Assembly (NCBI RefSeq): GCF_021568855.1
Contig: NZ_JAKGUG010000007.1
Span: forward strand, 30,628 to 94,627
Direction: 5' to 3'
DNA length: 64,000 nt
DNA from: Dethiosulfovibrio russensis
Lineage (GTDB): Bacteria; Synergistota; Synergistia; Synergistales; Dethiosulfovibrionaceae
Under the pieces are notes generated by a model. It was not told the origin of the DNA. It worked only from the letters and a program-made list of their open reading frames with translations, and did not search any database. This document shows positions 41,161 to 51,771 of the stretch, one piece after another; the stretch's first letter is position 1; each line of letters starts with the position of its first letter. A program made the translations under genes and the position numbers.

Positions 41161-42143
41161 GACGCCGCCTCCTCGATATCCAGCTCTCCAGCGAAATGAC
41201 AGGCCACCGAATGTCCCGGCGATATCTCCCTCAGCTCCGGGGTCGCCTCGGTGCAGAGGTCCCTGCGGTAGGGACACCTTCCAGCGAAGCGACAGCCCTC
41301 GGGAGGATCGATCGGACTGGGGACGTCTCCCTCCAGAATTATCCTGTTTCTCTCGACGCCCCTCTTGGCTATCGGTATGGCCGACAGCAGCGCTTTGGTG
41401 TAGGGGTGAAGCGGATCGGAGAAAACCCTCTCCGAGTCGGTGAGCTCCACCATCTTGCCCAGATACATGACGGCTATGCGATCCGACACATGCTTGACCA
41501 CCGACAGATCGTGAGAGATGAACAGATAGGTATATCCCGCCTCCCTCTGAAGATCGTCCAACAGGTTCAGTATCTGGGCCTGGATACACACGTCCAGCGC
41601 CGACACCGGCTCGTCCAGAACTATGAACTCCGGCTCCAGCGCCAGGGCTCGGGCTATGCCTATCCTCTGACGTCTACCTCCGTCCAGCTCGTGGGGATAG
41701 GAATCGGTCAGCCTCTCCGCCAGACCTACGGTGTCCATCAGCTCGGACACCCTGGCCCTCCTGGCCCTGCCGCCCATCCCGGCTCCGTTGACCACCAGGG
41801 GCTCGGCAATGAGCTCCGACACGGTCATCCGAGGGTTCAGCGACGAATAGGGATCCTGAAACACTATCTGCATCTGTCTTCTCAAGGCCTTCATCCTGGA
41901 TCCTCCGGCGGAAAGCACGTCCTCCCCCCGATACAGGACCTCGCCTCCCGTGGCCTCCAGAAGCCTTATCAGGACCCTCCCCGTGGTGGACTTGCCGCAT
42001 CCCGACTCTCCCACCAATCCCAGGGTCTCTCCCGAAGCTATGGAAAATCCCAGTCCGTCCACCGCGTGAAGCTTTCCCCGAGGGGTATCGAAATACTTGG
42101 TCAGACCCTCGACCTCTATCAGGGCCTCTCTCTCTTTTACCAT
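41157..42143 (-). CDS. Oligopeptide/dipeptide ABC transporter ATPase (DppF/OppF type)
   Basis: 328 residues. ABC ATPase with Walker A 'GLVGESGCGKSTTGRVLIRL', Walker B 'FIVLDEPVSALD' and the C-terminal oligopeptide extension with Cys 'GCRFAGRCPYRRDLC'. The signature region reads 'YPHELDGGRRQRIGIARALA', i.e. LDGGRRQ in place of LSGGQRQ, so two signature-loop positions differ (Ser to Asp, Gln to Arg). The change is unusual; the partner ATPase has a near-normal FSGGMRQ loop. It is paired with the OppD-type subunit 13 bases upstream and powers the OppBC channel. Confidence 0.94.
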   Translation of the reverse strand: MVKEREALIEVEGLTKYFDTPRGKLHAVDGLGFSIASGETLGLVGESGCGKSTTGRVLIRLLEATGGEVLYRGEDVLSAGGSRMKALRRQMQIVFQDPYSSLNPRMTVSELIAEPLVVNGAGMGGRARRARVSELMDTVGLAERLTDSYPHELDGGRRQRIGIARALALEPEFIVLDEPVSALDVCIQAQILNLLDDLQREAGYTYLFISHDLSVVKHVSDRIAVMYLGKMVELTDSERVFSDPLHPYTKALLSAIPIAKRGVERNRIILEGDVPSPIDPPEGCRFAGRCPYRRDLCTEATPELREISPGHSVACHFAGELDIEEAAS

Positions 42144-42156
42144 CTGTCAGACCTCC

Positions 42157-43134
42157 TCAGGACAGGCCGCCGCAACGGACGGGACAGGCCACGAAATGGC
42201 CGGGACGCCACTCCACCATCTCCGGCCGAGCCTCCGAACAGGACGGCAGGGCGTAGGGACAACGGGGGTGGAACCGGCATCCCCTGGGCAGGTCGGTAGG
42301 ATCCGGGGTAAGTCCCTGTATGACCTGCAACCGGGAACGGGGGGCGTCCACGTCCGGAATGGAGTTGAAAAGTCCCTCCGTATAGGGATGCATCCTGTGT
42401 TCGTAGAGGGAGTCGGTGTCGCCGTACTCCACCACGGACCCGGCGTACATTATGGCGACCTTGTCGCAGATCTCGGCGACCACGCCGAGGTCGTGGGTTA
42501 TCAGCATCAGGGCCGTGTTGAACTTCCTCTTCAGGTCCTTCATCAGCTCCAGTACCTGGGCCTGAATGGTGACGTCCAGGGCCGTGGTGGGCTCGTCGGC
42601 TATCAGAAGAGCCGGATCGCAGGCCAGGGCGATGGCTATTACGACCCTCTGCCTCATGCCACCGGAAAACTGATGGGGGTAGTCTCCCGCCCTCTCCGGA
42701 CGGATACCGACCAGCTCCAGCATCTCCAGGGCCCTTTCGTGAGCCCTCTTCTCGTCCATGTCGCCGTGAAGTTGGACCATCTCCATTATCTGACGGTCCA
42801 CCGGCATGACCGGGTTCAGAGACGTCATGGGATCCTGGAATATCATGGCTATCCTGCCGCCTCGGACGATCCTCTTCTCCGACTCGCTCAGAGACAGCAT
42901 ATCCCTTCCCTGAAAGGAAATGGACCCCTCCACGATCTCCCCCGGAGGGCTCTGTATCAGCTGCATCACCGACAGGGCCGTGGTGGTCTTTCCGGCGCCG
43001 GTCTCCCCCACGAAGCCCAGCGACTCGCCCGGAGCCAGCTTCAGATCGAGCTTATCGACCGCCTGGACCACTCCGCTATCGGTATGGTAGCGGACGGTCA
43101 GCCCCTTTATGTCGAGCAGAAGATCCTGCTTCAT
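42157..43134 (-). CDS. Oligopeptide/dipeptide ABC transporter ATPase (DppD/OppD type)
   Basis: 325 residues. Walker A '[20 protein letters not shown]', signature '[20 protein letters not shown]', Walker B '[16 protein letters not shown]', and the oligopeptide C-terminal domain '[15 protein letters not shown]'. It hydrolyses ATP together with the OppF-type subunit. The ATG at 43134 is preferred to the one two codons upstream because GGGGGAG then lies at normal spacing. Confidence 0.95.
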   Translation of the reverse strand: MKQDLLLDIKGLTVRYHTDSGVVQAVDKLDLKLAPGESLGFVGETGAGKTTTALSVMQLIQSPPGEIVEGSISFQGRDMLSLSESEKRIVRGGRIAMIFQDPMTSLNPVMPVDRQIMEMVQLHGDMDEKRAHERALEMLELVGIRPERAGDYPHQFSGGMRQRVVIAIALACDPALLIADEPTTALDVTIQAQVLELMKDLKRKFNTALMLITHDLGVVAEICDKVAIMYAGSVVEYGDTDSLYEHRMHPYTEGLFNSIPDVDAPRSRLQVIQGLTPDPTDLPRGCRFHPRCPYALPSCSEARPEMVEWRPGHFVACPVRCGGLS

Positions 43135-43146
43135 ATCCATCTCCCC

Positions 43147-44001
43147 CTACCTCTTCAGCTTAGGATCAAGTGCGTCCCGGAGGCCGTCGCCCAGGAAATT
43201 GAGCGCCAATATGGTTATCATGATAGCCAGACCAGGAAAGAAGGTCATGTAGGAATGATCCCTTATATAGACCCGTCCTCCGGAAAGCATGGCGCCCCAC
43301 TCGGGGGAGGGAGGCTGTATGCCCAGACCTATGAAGCTCAGCCCAGCGGCGGTGAGGATGGCGAAGGCTACCCCCAGGGTGGCTTGGACTATTACAGGGG
43401 CCATACAGTTGGGCAGTATGTGCCTCAGTATTATCCTGAGATCCCCGGACCCCATGGCCCTGGCGGCCTCTACGAACTCCTGGTTTCTTATGGAGAGGAC
43501 CGAGCCTCGAACTATCCTGGCGTAGCCCGGTATGGACGATATTCCCACCGCTATCATGAGGTTGAACAAGCCCGGGCCGAGAGACGCCGCTATGGCGATG
43601 GCCAGGAGTATCTGGGGGATCGACAGAAGCACGTCCATCACCCTCATTATCAGGTTGTCCAGCTTCCCGCCGTAATATCCCGAGACGGCCCCCAGCAGCC
43701 CGCCGGTCACCATGGCGATGGAGACGGCTATGAAGCCCACCTTCAGGGAGATACGGCTTCCGTAGATTATCCGGCTGAATATATCCCTGCCGAACTGATC
43801 GGTTCCGCACAGGTGTTTCATGGACGGAGACTGAAGGGTCTCACGGATATTCTGCTTGGCGTAGCCGTAGGGAGCTATGAAATCGGCGAAAACCGCCACC
43901 AGTATCAGTATCACCACTATGGCCAGGCCTATCATGGCCAGCCTGTTTCTCCTGAGTCGGAGGAAGACGTCTCCGCCCTTGCCCTTTTTTCTCGAATTCA
44001 T
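43147..44001 (-). CDS. Dipeptide ABC transporter permease (DppC/OppC type)
   Basis: 284 residues with a short basic N-terminus, one membrane helix, an OppC N-terminal domain ('LRLRRNRLAMIGLAIVVILI', 'CGTDQFGRDIFSRIIYGSRI') and five more helices. The EAA loop is 'EAARAMGSGDLRIILRHILP'. It pairs with the OppB-type subunit to form the channel. It lies 12 bases downstream of oppB-like. Confidence 0.95.
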   Translation of the reverse strand: MNSRKKGKGGDVFLRLRRNRLAMIGLAIVVILILVAVFADFIAPYGYAKQNIRETLQSPSMKHLCGTDQFGRDIFSRIIYGSRISLKVGFIAVSIAMVTGGLLGAVSGYYGGKLDNLIMRVMDVLLSIPQILLAIAIAASLGPGLFNLMIAVGISSIPGYARIVRGSVLSIRNQEFVEAARAMGSGDLRIILRHILPNCMAPVIVQATLGVAFAILTAAGLSFIGLGIQPPSPEWGAMLSGGRVYIRDHSYMTFFPGLAIMITILALNFLGDGLRDALDPKLKR

Positions 44002-44013
44002 AGACGGTCCCTC

Positions 44014-44943
<930 letters not shown>

Positions 44944-44965
44944 CCTTTAACCCCTCTCTCTAAGA

Positions 44966-44998
44966 GGACCTGCCGACGGCTGAGCCTCCGGCAGGTCC
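44966..44998 (-). promoter_or_regulatory. Stem-loop between the binding-protein and permease genes
   Basis: A 10-bp stem GGACCTGCCG / CGGCAGGTCC with a 13-base loop lies after the binding-protein stop and is not followed by a T-run. Such structures usually protect the upstream mRNA and allow more binding protein than permease to be made. Confidence 0.6.
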
Positions 44999-45012
44999 CG
45001 AATCGTAGCTAT

Positions 45013-46521
45013 TTACTCCTCGAAGGCGACCTCGTAGAGGTGATGCACCCCGTTGGACGAGGGCTCGAAATCCTTGACCGATTTTCCCGTTCCTATCAGG
45101 AACTCGTTGTTCTGGGTGTAGACCCAGGGAAGGTAGTCGTTGATCTTGGACTGAAGCTCGCCGTAGACCGACGCACGCTCCTCCCCGTTGGGGATCGTCT
45201 TGCCCTTCTTGAGCAGTTCGTCGATTGAGGGGTCGGAAACCCTGGAGAAGTTCCACACCGAGCCGGTGGTGAAGCAGGCGTCAAGCGCGAACGAGGGATC
45301 GGGAACCGAGGGGATCCACCCCAGGACGAAGAGATCGTGCTGCCCCGCCTTGAGTCCCTCCAGGAAAGCTCCCCACTCGAGGACCTTTATCTCAGCCTCT
45401 ATTCCGACCTCGAGGAGCATCGCCTGGGCGAAGGTGGCGGTGTCGACTCTGTCCTTCCTGTCGCTGGTCCAGATCTGTATCTTCATCCCAGTGGCTCCGG
45501 CCTCCTCGAGAAGCTTCTTGGCCGCCTCCACGTCGTAACCCTGAGCCTTCTGACCGTCGTCGTAATACATCACTCCGGGAGACATAGGGCTCTTGGGAAG
45601 ACTGCCGACCCCCCGGAAGACCACGTCGCAGATTCCCTCCGCGTCTATCGCCAGGCTTATGGCCCTACGAACCCTGATATCGTCGAAGGGAGCCTTGGCG
45701 GTGTTGATCCCGATGTAGCTGGTCATGTTGCCGACCTTGCGGAGAAGCCGGAGGTCGTCGTTCTCCTCCACCCTCTTCATGTCATTGGGGGTTATATCCA
45801 GGGCGATGTCCACCGCTCCGGTCTCCAGCTCGATGGTCCTGGTGGTGGCCTCGGTTATGGGGCGAATCACCATCGTCTCCGCCACAGGGGCGGGACCGGA
45901 GAACTTGTCGAACCTCTCCAGAACGATCCGATCTCCCTTGGCCCAGCTGACGAAACGATAGGGACCGGTACCCACCGGACGCTGGCCGTAGTCGTCGCCG
46001 GCCTCCTCCGTGGCCTTCTCGTTTATGATGCAGCCGAATCCCACGTGGGACAGGGACGCTACGAAGGGGGTGTTCTCCTCCTTGGTGCGTATGATCACCG
46101 TGTAGTCGTCGGGGGTCTCGAATCCCTCGGGGTCTATGGCAGACGCGTAGGTGCTGACCGCCGAGCCCTTGGGAGAGATGGCCCTCCTGAAGGAATAGAC
46201 CACGTCGGAAGCCTTGAGCTCCTCGCCGTTGTGAAACAGCACACCCTTTCTCAGCTTGAACCGGTAGGTCTTGCCGTCGAGCTGCTCGTAGCTCTCCGCC
46301 AGCTGGGGAACCAACTTGCCCTCGGAATCGAGCATGAGAAGATTCTGATAGATCTGGTTCATCACGGTGTTGGAGGCCAGGTCGTTGGATCCGTGAGGAT
46401 CGAGCGTCTTGGCGTCCTGAGCCATAGCCACCGTAAGGGTATCCTGGGCGATCGCCACGGACGCCGTGGCGATCATCAGAAGCCCCGCCAGGGCCAAAAC
46501 CGAAAAAGCACTGCGTTTCAT
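45013..46521 (-). CDS. Dipeptide/oligopeptide ABC transporter substrate-binding protein (SBP_bac_5)
   Basis: 502 residues. A Sec signal peptide ends near 'ASVAIA'. The mature domain has family marks 'DAKTLDPHGSNDLASNTVMN', 'YRFKLRKGVLFHNGEELKAS' and 'PVGTGPYRFVSWAKGDRIVL'. No lipobox Cys is seen, so it may be a free periplasmic protein. It should deliver di- or oligopeptides (or glutathione-like compounds) to the OppBC pore. The ATG at 46521 has AGGAGGG upstream; a TTG two codons earlier is less likely. It is the first gene of the seven-gene operon. Confidence 0.94.
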   Translation of the reverse strand: MKRSAFSVLALAGLLMIATASVAIAQDTLTVAMAQDAKTLDPHGSNDLASNTVMNQIYQNLLMLDSEGKLVPQLAESYEQLDGKTYRFKLRKGVLFHNGEELKASDVVYSFRRAISPKGSAVSTYASAIDPEGFETPDDYTVIIRTKEENTPFVASLSHVGFGCIINEKATEEAGDDYGQRPVGTGPYRFVSWAKGDRIVLERFDKFSGPAPVAETMVIRPITEATTRTIELETGAVDIALDITPNDMKRVEENDDLRLLRKVGNMTSYIGINTAKAPFDDIRVRRAISLAIDAEGICDVVFRGVGSLPKSPMSPGVMYYDDGQKAQGYDVEAAKKLLEEAGATGMKIQIWTSDRKDRVDTATFAQAMLLEVGIEAEIKVLEWGAFLEGLKAGQHDLFVLGWIPSVPDPSFALDACFTTGSVWNFSRVSDPSIDELLKKGKTIPNGEERASVYGELQSKINDYLPWVYTQNNEFLIGTGKSVKDFEPSSNGVHHLYEVAFEE

Positions 46522-46798
46522 CGTCAAATCCCTCCTGTAAGTTGTCTTTTAGCCCATCCCTCGCGATACTCGAGATCCATAGTCCATAACCGTAATTGAC
46601 AGTTTTTAGGCAGTTTTTCCTCAAGTCAGACCGTAGACGAAGGGCTCAACCGGATTATATCATCAGTTACAGCTAAAGAATGGATTCAATTATTTTCCTG
46701 TATTTGGATACCGACAATAAAATGAGAGCGATAATCGTTAGATCGGTCTATACTAGGGTGGAAAAGAAAAAACATAGTCTTACGGGGAGGAAGAAGAG

Positions 46799-48088
46799 AT
46801 GTTCACTATCAAGGAGTTTCTGCATCAAGAGGTAAAGCCTGCATTAGGGTGTACCGAGCCCGGAGCCGTGGCCTTGGCCGTGGCCCGGGCGACCGAGGCC
46901 CTGGGAGCCCCGGTGGAGTCGGTGTCCGTTACGGTCAGCGACAGCATATTCAAGAACGGGGTGGCTGTGGGGATCCCCGGAACCGGAGGTCTCAGGGGTA
47001 ACGTGATAGCGGCAGCTCTGGCGGTCGTCTGCGGCAGATCGGACTACGGCCTGGAGGTGTTGAAGGACCTCACCGAAGAGGACATCCGATCGGCGAAGAC
47101 AATGGTGTCGGAAAATCGGGTATCCCTGGAGGCCGACATGGCCAGACACGGAGTCTACGTCAGGGCGGTCGTATCCGGAGAGGGACACGAGTCGACCTGC
47201 GTCATAGAGGACAGCCACACCGGTATAGTCTCGGTGGATAAAGACGGAGAGACGGTATTCAAAGAGGAAAAAGGGAACACCTCCGCCTCGAAGGCCCGCT
47301 CCGTATCCTCCCAGGTGGCGGAGATGGACTACTCCGATCTGGTGAAGCTGGCCGAAAAGCTGGACGACGAGGACGTGGATACCGTCATGGCCGGGGTGGA
47401 CATGAACCTTAAGATAGCCGACTACGGCCTCGGCCACGACGTAGGGCTCAACCTGGGAAGTACGGTCAGATCCATGGCGGGAGACCTCTTCGACCGGGAC
47501 CTGGCTGCCAGGATAAGGAGCTACGCGGCGGCGGCGGCCGACGCCAGAATGGACGGCGCCTCCCTCCCCGTAATGAGCAGCGCCGGAAGCGGCAACCACG
47601 GTATAACCGCGATCCTCCCCGTGTACGTGGCAGCCGACTTTCACGGAAAGAGCAGGAGGGAAACGGCGGAAGCCATAGCCTTCAGCCACCTCAGCACGAG
47701 CTACATAAAGAGCCGGATGGGACGACTCAGCCCCGTATGCGGCTGCGCCGTAGCGGCCGGGGCGGGAGCGGCCTCGGGAATAGTCAGGCTCCTTGGCGGA
47801 TCGGTGGAGCTATCTATAAAGGCTATGGAGATAGTCCTGGGAAACCTGGTGGGGATGGTCTGCGATGGAGCCAAGGAGACCTGCGCCCTCAAGGTGTCAA
47901 CCGGAGCCGCCGAGGCCTATCTTGCAGCCATGACCGTCCTCGGAGGGAACCACCTTCAGGGCGCCCAGGGCGTGGTGGACCCCTCCGACATCGCCAAGAC
48001 GGTCGAAAACGCGGTGGCCCTGAACGTCAAGGGAATGAAGGACGTCGACTCGGTCATCATCGACGTCATATCCAACTGGACCTGTTGA
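46799..48088 (+). CDS. L-cysteine desulfidase family protein (CyuA/CdsB, UPF0597)
   Basis: 429 residues. Fe-S-dependent desulfidases of this family turn L-cysteine into pyruvate, H2S and ammonia. Conserved Cys blocks for the 4Fe-4S cluster are visible: 'LGCTEPGAVALAVARA', 'RLSPVCGCAVAAGAGA' and 'GNLVGMVCDGAKETCALKV', plus the Gly-rich 'AGSGNHGITAILPVY'. The enzyme fits a sulfide-producing amino-acid fermenter. The ATG has AGGAAGAAG-type purine-rich upstream sequence. A TATACT at 46749 could be the -10 box, but no -35 was found at normal spacing. The gene ends one base before the convergent AEC gene. Confidence 0.92.
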   Translation: MFTIKEFLHQEVKPALGCTEPGAVALAVARATEALGAPVESVSVTVSDSIFKNGVAVGIPGTGGLRGNVIAAALAVVCGRSDYGLEVLKDLTEEDIRSAKTMVSENRVSLEADMARHGVYVRAVVSGEGHESTCVIEDSHTGIVSVDKDGETVFKEEKGNTSASKARSVSSQVAEMDYSDLVKLAEKLDDEDVDTVMAGVDMNLKIADYGLGHDVGLNLGSTVRSMAGDLFDRDLAARIRSYAAAAADARMDGASLPVMSSAGSGNHGITAILPVYVAADFHGKSRRETAEAIAFSHLSTSYIKSRMGRLSPVCGCAVAAGAGAASGIVRLLGGSVELSIKAMEIVLGNLVGMVCDGAKETCALKVSTGAAEAYLAAMTVLGGNHLQGAQGVVDPSDIAKTVENAVALNVKGMKDVDSVIIDVISNWTC

Positions 48089-48089
48089 T

Positions 48090-49019
48090 CTAAAACAGTA
48101 TCTCTATCCACACCGCCGTGGTGACTATACCCACCACAGTCGCGGTCGCCACGTACTCGGCGGCGTAGTCCGAATCGAGTCCCATGCCGTTGGCCAGGAT
48201 ATAGGTGTTGAAGGCCGGAGACAGAGAGGCTATCAGCACGGTGGTCCTGGCCAACAGCGGGTCTCTGGGGGGCAGAAGATGGAAACCGACGTACATCGCT
48301 GCGGGAAACAGCACCAGCTTCACCAAGAGATCGCCCCATGAACGGGCCAGACCGGCGGCCAGCTTCTCCAGACGAAGCGACGCCCCTATGACCAGCAGTG
48401 CCATACCGCTGCCGCAATCGGTCAGAAGCTCCAGCCCCTCGAAGAACCATTGGGGAAAGGTTTCTTTTATCCCCGTGACCGACAGCATTATCCCGGTGAA
48501 ACCCGCCAGGATGAGAGGGGTTCGCAAGGCCTTGACGAGGGCCTGCTTGACCGACGCCGGGGAAAAACGGCCCTCCATCGCCATCTGAGCGCAGGCGACG
48601 GGAAAGGTGTTGTAGAAGATCATGCCTATGGACAGATAGATCGTCAGGGCGCTGACTCCCACATCTCCCATGAGAGTCGATACCAGAGGCAGCCCGACGA
48701 ACACGACGTTGCTCCTCACAGCCCCCAGCACGGACACGGCAGCCCTCTCTTTCGGCAACCCCAAACGGGACACCACTGCGAAGACCGACAGTACCACCAC
48801 CGCGAAGGTGCCGTACAGCACCGATATATAGCCCCAGTCTGAAAAGACCGAGACGTCTATGTCCATCCCGGCCTCCAGCAAAATGGCAGGCATTATCAGC
48901 CAGAACAGGACCGAGTTGATCTGGTCCGCTCCCCTCTGGTCCATTCTATCGAGCCTCTTCAGCCCCCATCCGGCAGCCATGACCAAAACCACCGGAAGAA
49001 TGGTGACAAATCCCTTCAT
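48090..49019 (-). CDS. AEC (auxin efflux carrier) family transporter
   Basis: 309 residues with about ten membrane helices in two halves of five, the normal AEC size. Typical blocks are 'SVLFWLIMPAILLEAG' near TM2 and 'SNVVFVGLPLVSTLMGDV' in the first half, and 'LIASLSPAFNTYILANGMGL' in the second. Bacterial relatives move malate, malonate or amino acids; the substrate here is unknown. Convergent with the cysteine desulfidase with only one base between stop codons and no terminator in the gap, so their transcripts must overlap. Confidence 0.9.
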   Translation of the reverse strand: MKGFVTILPVVLVMAAGWGLKRLDRMDQRGADQINSVLFWLIMPAILLEAGMDIDVSVFSDWGYISVLYGTFAVVVLSVFAVVSRLGLPKERAAVSVLGAVRSNVVFVGLPLVSTLMGDVGVSALTIYLSIGMIFYNTFPVACAQMAMEGRFSPASVKQALVKALRTPLILAGFTGIMLSVTGIKETFPQWFFEGLELLTDCGSGMALLVIGASLRLEKLAAGLARSWGDLLVKLVLFPAAMYVGFHLLPPRDPLLARTTVLIASLSPAFNTYILANGMGLDSDYAAEYVATATVVGIVTTAVWIEILF

Positions 49020-49181
49020 TCGACGTACCCCCCGATAAATCTTCAGTACTATAAAACCTTATGATAGTCCCCTCATCTTCGACGCACAAGAGAGCTTTCC
49101 ACTTTTTTCTTAGTCCTTACCTATGGTAGGATCGTATGAAAGGGACCATCGAACCGGTCCCGAACGAAAGGGGGAATGGGA

Positions 49182-50891
49182 ATGGCTTCCGGAAAAGACC
49201 TCTCCGTCGTCATCTGCGGCGGAGCCGGATACGGAGTTCAGACCGTGGAGGACATACTGGCCAAGGTCCTCAAGAGATCGGGATACCACGTCTTCGCCAC
49301 CAGGGAGTACATGTCCCGGGTCAGAGGAGGCAACAACTCGACGGAGATAAGGATATCCTCTACCCCGGTGGACGGGATGGTGGACGAAATCGACCTGCTC
49401 GTCGTGCTCAGCCCCGGAGTTAGGGAGAACATAAGGAACAGAATAACCAAAAACACCGTCATAGCGGCGGACCGATCGTCCGTAGGGGAAGAATTCGAGA
49501 AGACAGACGGCGCCCTTTTCGACGTTGCCCTCGGCGAGATGGCCAAGGAAGCGGGAGGAGCCGTCTATGCCAACGTAATCGCCGCCGGGCTTGTCCTGGG
49601 GATTACGGACGCCTCGACCGACCAGGCGGAGGAATACTTCCGCTCCCGTTTCGGCAAAAAGGGAGACAAGGTAGTGGACGAAAACCGGTCCGCCTGCGGG
49701 AAAGGGCTGGAGCTGGGTAGAGACATGGCGGAGAAATTCCCCGATCTGGCCCCTCCGGAAAAGGACGACACCTCCAGCAGAAGGGTCATGAACGGCGTGC
49801 AGGCCGTTTCCCTGGGGGCGATAGCCGGAGGATGCGACTTCGTTACCGCCTATCCCATGTCACCCGCCACGGGGGTCCTTGCCTTTGCAGCTCAGAACGC
49901 CTCCGAGTTCGGCCTGGCGGTAGAGCAGGTGGAGGACGAGATATCCGCGATAAACATGGCGGTAGGAGCGTCCTACGCCGGGGCAAGCCCAATGGTGACT
50001 ACCTCAGGAGGAGGGTTTTCCCTGATGTACGAGGGCTTCAGCCTGGCCGGAGTAGCGGAGACCCCACTGGTGGCGCACCTGGCACAGAGGCCCGGCCCCG
50101 CAACGGGAATGGCCACCAGAACCGAGCAGGGAGACCTGAACCTCGCCGTCCACGCCGGACACGGCGAATTTCCCAGGCTCGTGCTGGCGCCGGGAACCAT
50201 AGAGGAGGCCTACAGTCTTACGGCCAGAGCCTTCGAGATCGCCCACCGGTATCAGGTCCAGTCCATCGTCATGACAGACCAGTACCTTCTCAACACATTC
50301 AGAGACGTGGACCCCGACGACCTGACGGCAGCGAAACCGGACAAGTGCCTTGTGACCTCCGGGCCGGGATACAGAAGATACGAGGACGTCCCGAACGGGG
50401 TATCCCCCAGAAGCGTACCGGGATTGGGCAAAGAAATCGTTGGGTGCGACAGCCACGAACACGACGAGGAAGGCCACGTCTTCGAGGACTTCGATCTGAG
50501 GGTTAGGATGTCGGACAAACGGTTCAGAAAAGGGGAGCTCCTCAAGGAAGACTTCGTCCCCGCCGATATCCGGGGCCCGGAAAACTGGACCAGGCTCGTA
50601 CTATGCTGGGGCTCTACGGGACCGATAGTCTCGGAGGCCCTGAAAGATCTGGAACTTTCCGACACCGCCCTCATGAGGATCCGGCAGATCTGGCCCGTGG
50701 CGGAGGACGTCGTAGCCGCGGTGGAGAGAGCCGACGAGCTGATATTCGTGGAGGGAAACCACGACGGCCAGCTGGAGAACCTGATCAGATCGGTTACGGG
50801 ACGTTCAGCTCAGGGACATCTCAGGAACTACTGCGGCCTTCAGTTCTCTGTGGAGCAGGTCCGAATGGGTCTCTCCGAAATACTCGGTTAG
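49182..50891 (+). CDS. 2-oxoacid:acceptor oxidoreductase, fused gamma-alpha subunit
   Basis: 569 residues. The N-terminal ~190 residues are the gamma (catalytic-edge) domain ('[20 protein letters not shown]', '[20 protein letters not shown]'); the rest is the alpha subunit pyrimidine-binding domain ('[20 protein letters not shown]', '[20 protein letters not shown]') and a C-terminal transketolase-like domain. With the next gene it should oxidise a 2-oxo acid (2-oxoglutarate or branched-chain type) to acyl-CoA while reducing ferredoxin. ATG 49182 is chosen, with GGGGG seven bases upstream, rather than ATG 49176. No delta ferredoxin subunit is encoded beside it. Confidence 0.93.
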   Translation: MASGKDLSVVICGGAGYGVQTVEDILAKVLKRSGYHVFATREYMSRVRGGNNSTEIRISSTPVDGMVDEIDLLVVLSPGVRENIRNRITKNTVIAADRSSVGEEFEKTDGALFDVALGEMAKEAGGAVYANVIAAGLVLGITDASTDQAEEYFRSRFGKKGDKVVDENRSACGKGLELGRDMAEKFPDLAPPEKDDTSSRRVMNGVQAVSLGAIAGGCDFVTAYPMSPATGVLAFAAQNASEFGLAVEQVEDEISAINMAVGASYAGASPMVTTSGGGFSLMYEGFSLAGVAETPLVAHLAQRPGPATGMATRTEQGDLNLAVHAGHGEFPRLVLAPGTIEEAYSLTARAFEIAHRYQVQSIVMTDQYLLNTFRDVDPDDLTAAKPDKCLVTSGPGYRRYEDVPNGVSPRSVPGLGKEIVGCDSHEHDEEGHVFEDFDLRVRMSDKRFRKGELLKEDFVPADIRGPENWTRLVLCWGSTGPIVSEALKDLELSDTALMRIRQIWPVAEDVVAAVERADELIFVEGNHDGQLENLIRSVTGRSAQGHLRNYCGLQFSVEQVRMGLSEILG

Positions 50892-50904
50892 GAGGTGTAA
50901 TAAG

Positions 50905-51768
50905 ATGACCGATCCCAGAATATTCGACCTCCCCGAAGCCGACATGGCCTGGTGTCCCGGATGCGGGGACTTCAAGATACTGGAGGCCCTCAAGAAGGCC
51001 CTGGCCGACATGGACATGGCCCCGGAGGACGTTGTGGTGGTGTCCGGAATAGGACAGGCGGCCAAGACCCCCCACTTCATGAAATGCAACTTCCTAAACG
51101 GCCTACACGGCAGGGCCCTGAGCCACGCCACGGGGGTAAAGGCAGCCAATCCCAAACTGACCGTGGTGGCGATAGGAGGCGACGGCGACATGTACGGCGA
51201 GGGAGGAAACCACTTCCTCCACACGGTGAGGAGAAATCCCGACATAGCCAACTTCGTCTATAACAACATGGTGTACGGACTGACGAAGGGACAGGCCTCT
51301 CCGACCTCTCCCAGGGGGATGGTGACGCCGGTCCAGACCAGAGGGGTATCCAGCGAACCGGTCAACCCTCTGGCCCTGGCGATAGTGCAGGGAGCCACCT
51401 TCGTGGCCCGAGCCTTCTCCGGCGACGTGGACCACACTGCGGAGACGATGAAGGCAGCCATAAAGCACAGAGGCTACGCCCTGGTGGACGTCTTCCAGCC
51501 CTGCGTTTCCTTCAACAAAATAAACACCTTCAAGTGGTTCAAGGACCACACCTACAGGCTCGGAGACGAACACGACAGCTCGAACAGATCGGCGGCCCTG
51601 GCCCTGGCGATGGAGACGGAGCGTTTCCCATTGGGGATCCTCTACCGCGAGGAGGGACGTCCCACCTTCGAGGACTCTCTGGGGATCTACGAAAAGGACG
51701 ACACCCCTCTCCACCGTCGCAGCCCCGACGTCGACAAGGTGAGAGAGACCATAGACTCCATGGCCTAG
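50905..51768 (+). CDS. 2-oxoacid:acceptor oxidoreductase, beta (TPP) subunit
   Basis: 287 residues. Binds thiamine diphosphate through '[20 protein letters not shown]' ... 'FVYNN' (GDG-xn-NN) and ligates a 4Fe-4S cluster using '[18 protein letters not shown]' and a later Cys ('[16 protein letters not shown]'). Together with the gamma-alpha subunit 13 bases upstream it makes a two-subunit 2-oxoglutarate/2-oxoacid ferredoxin oxidoreductase. The GGAGGTG before the ATG is well placed. Confidence 0.95.
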   Translation: MTDPRIFDLPEADMAWCPGCGDFKILEALKKALADMDMAPEDVVVVSGIGQAAKTPHFMKCNFLNGLHGRALSHATGVKAANPKLTVVAIGGDGDMYGEGGNHFLHTVRRNPDIANFVYNNMVYGLTKGQASPTSPRGMVTPVQTRGVSSEPVNPLALAIVQGATFVARAFSGDVDHTAETMKAAIKHRGYALVDVFQPCVSFNKINTFKWFKDHTYRLGDEHDSSNRSAALALAMETERFPLGILYREEGRPTFEDSLGIYEKDDTPLHRRSPDVDKVRETIDSMA

Positions 51769-51771
51769 ACC

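Noticed and set aside
39526..41199. A 557-codon open frame on the plus strand
   Set aside because: Antisense to the M20 and PH-like genes; no domains or ribosome-binding site.
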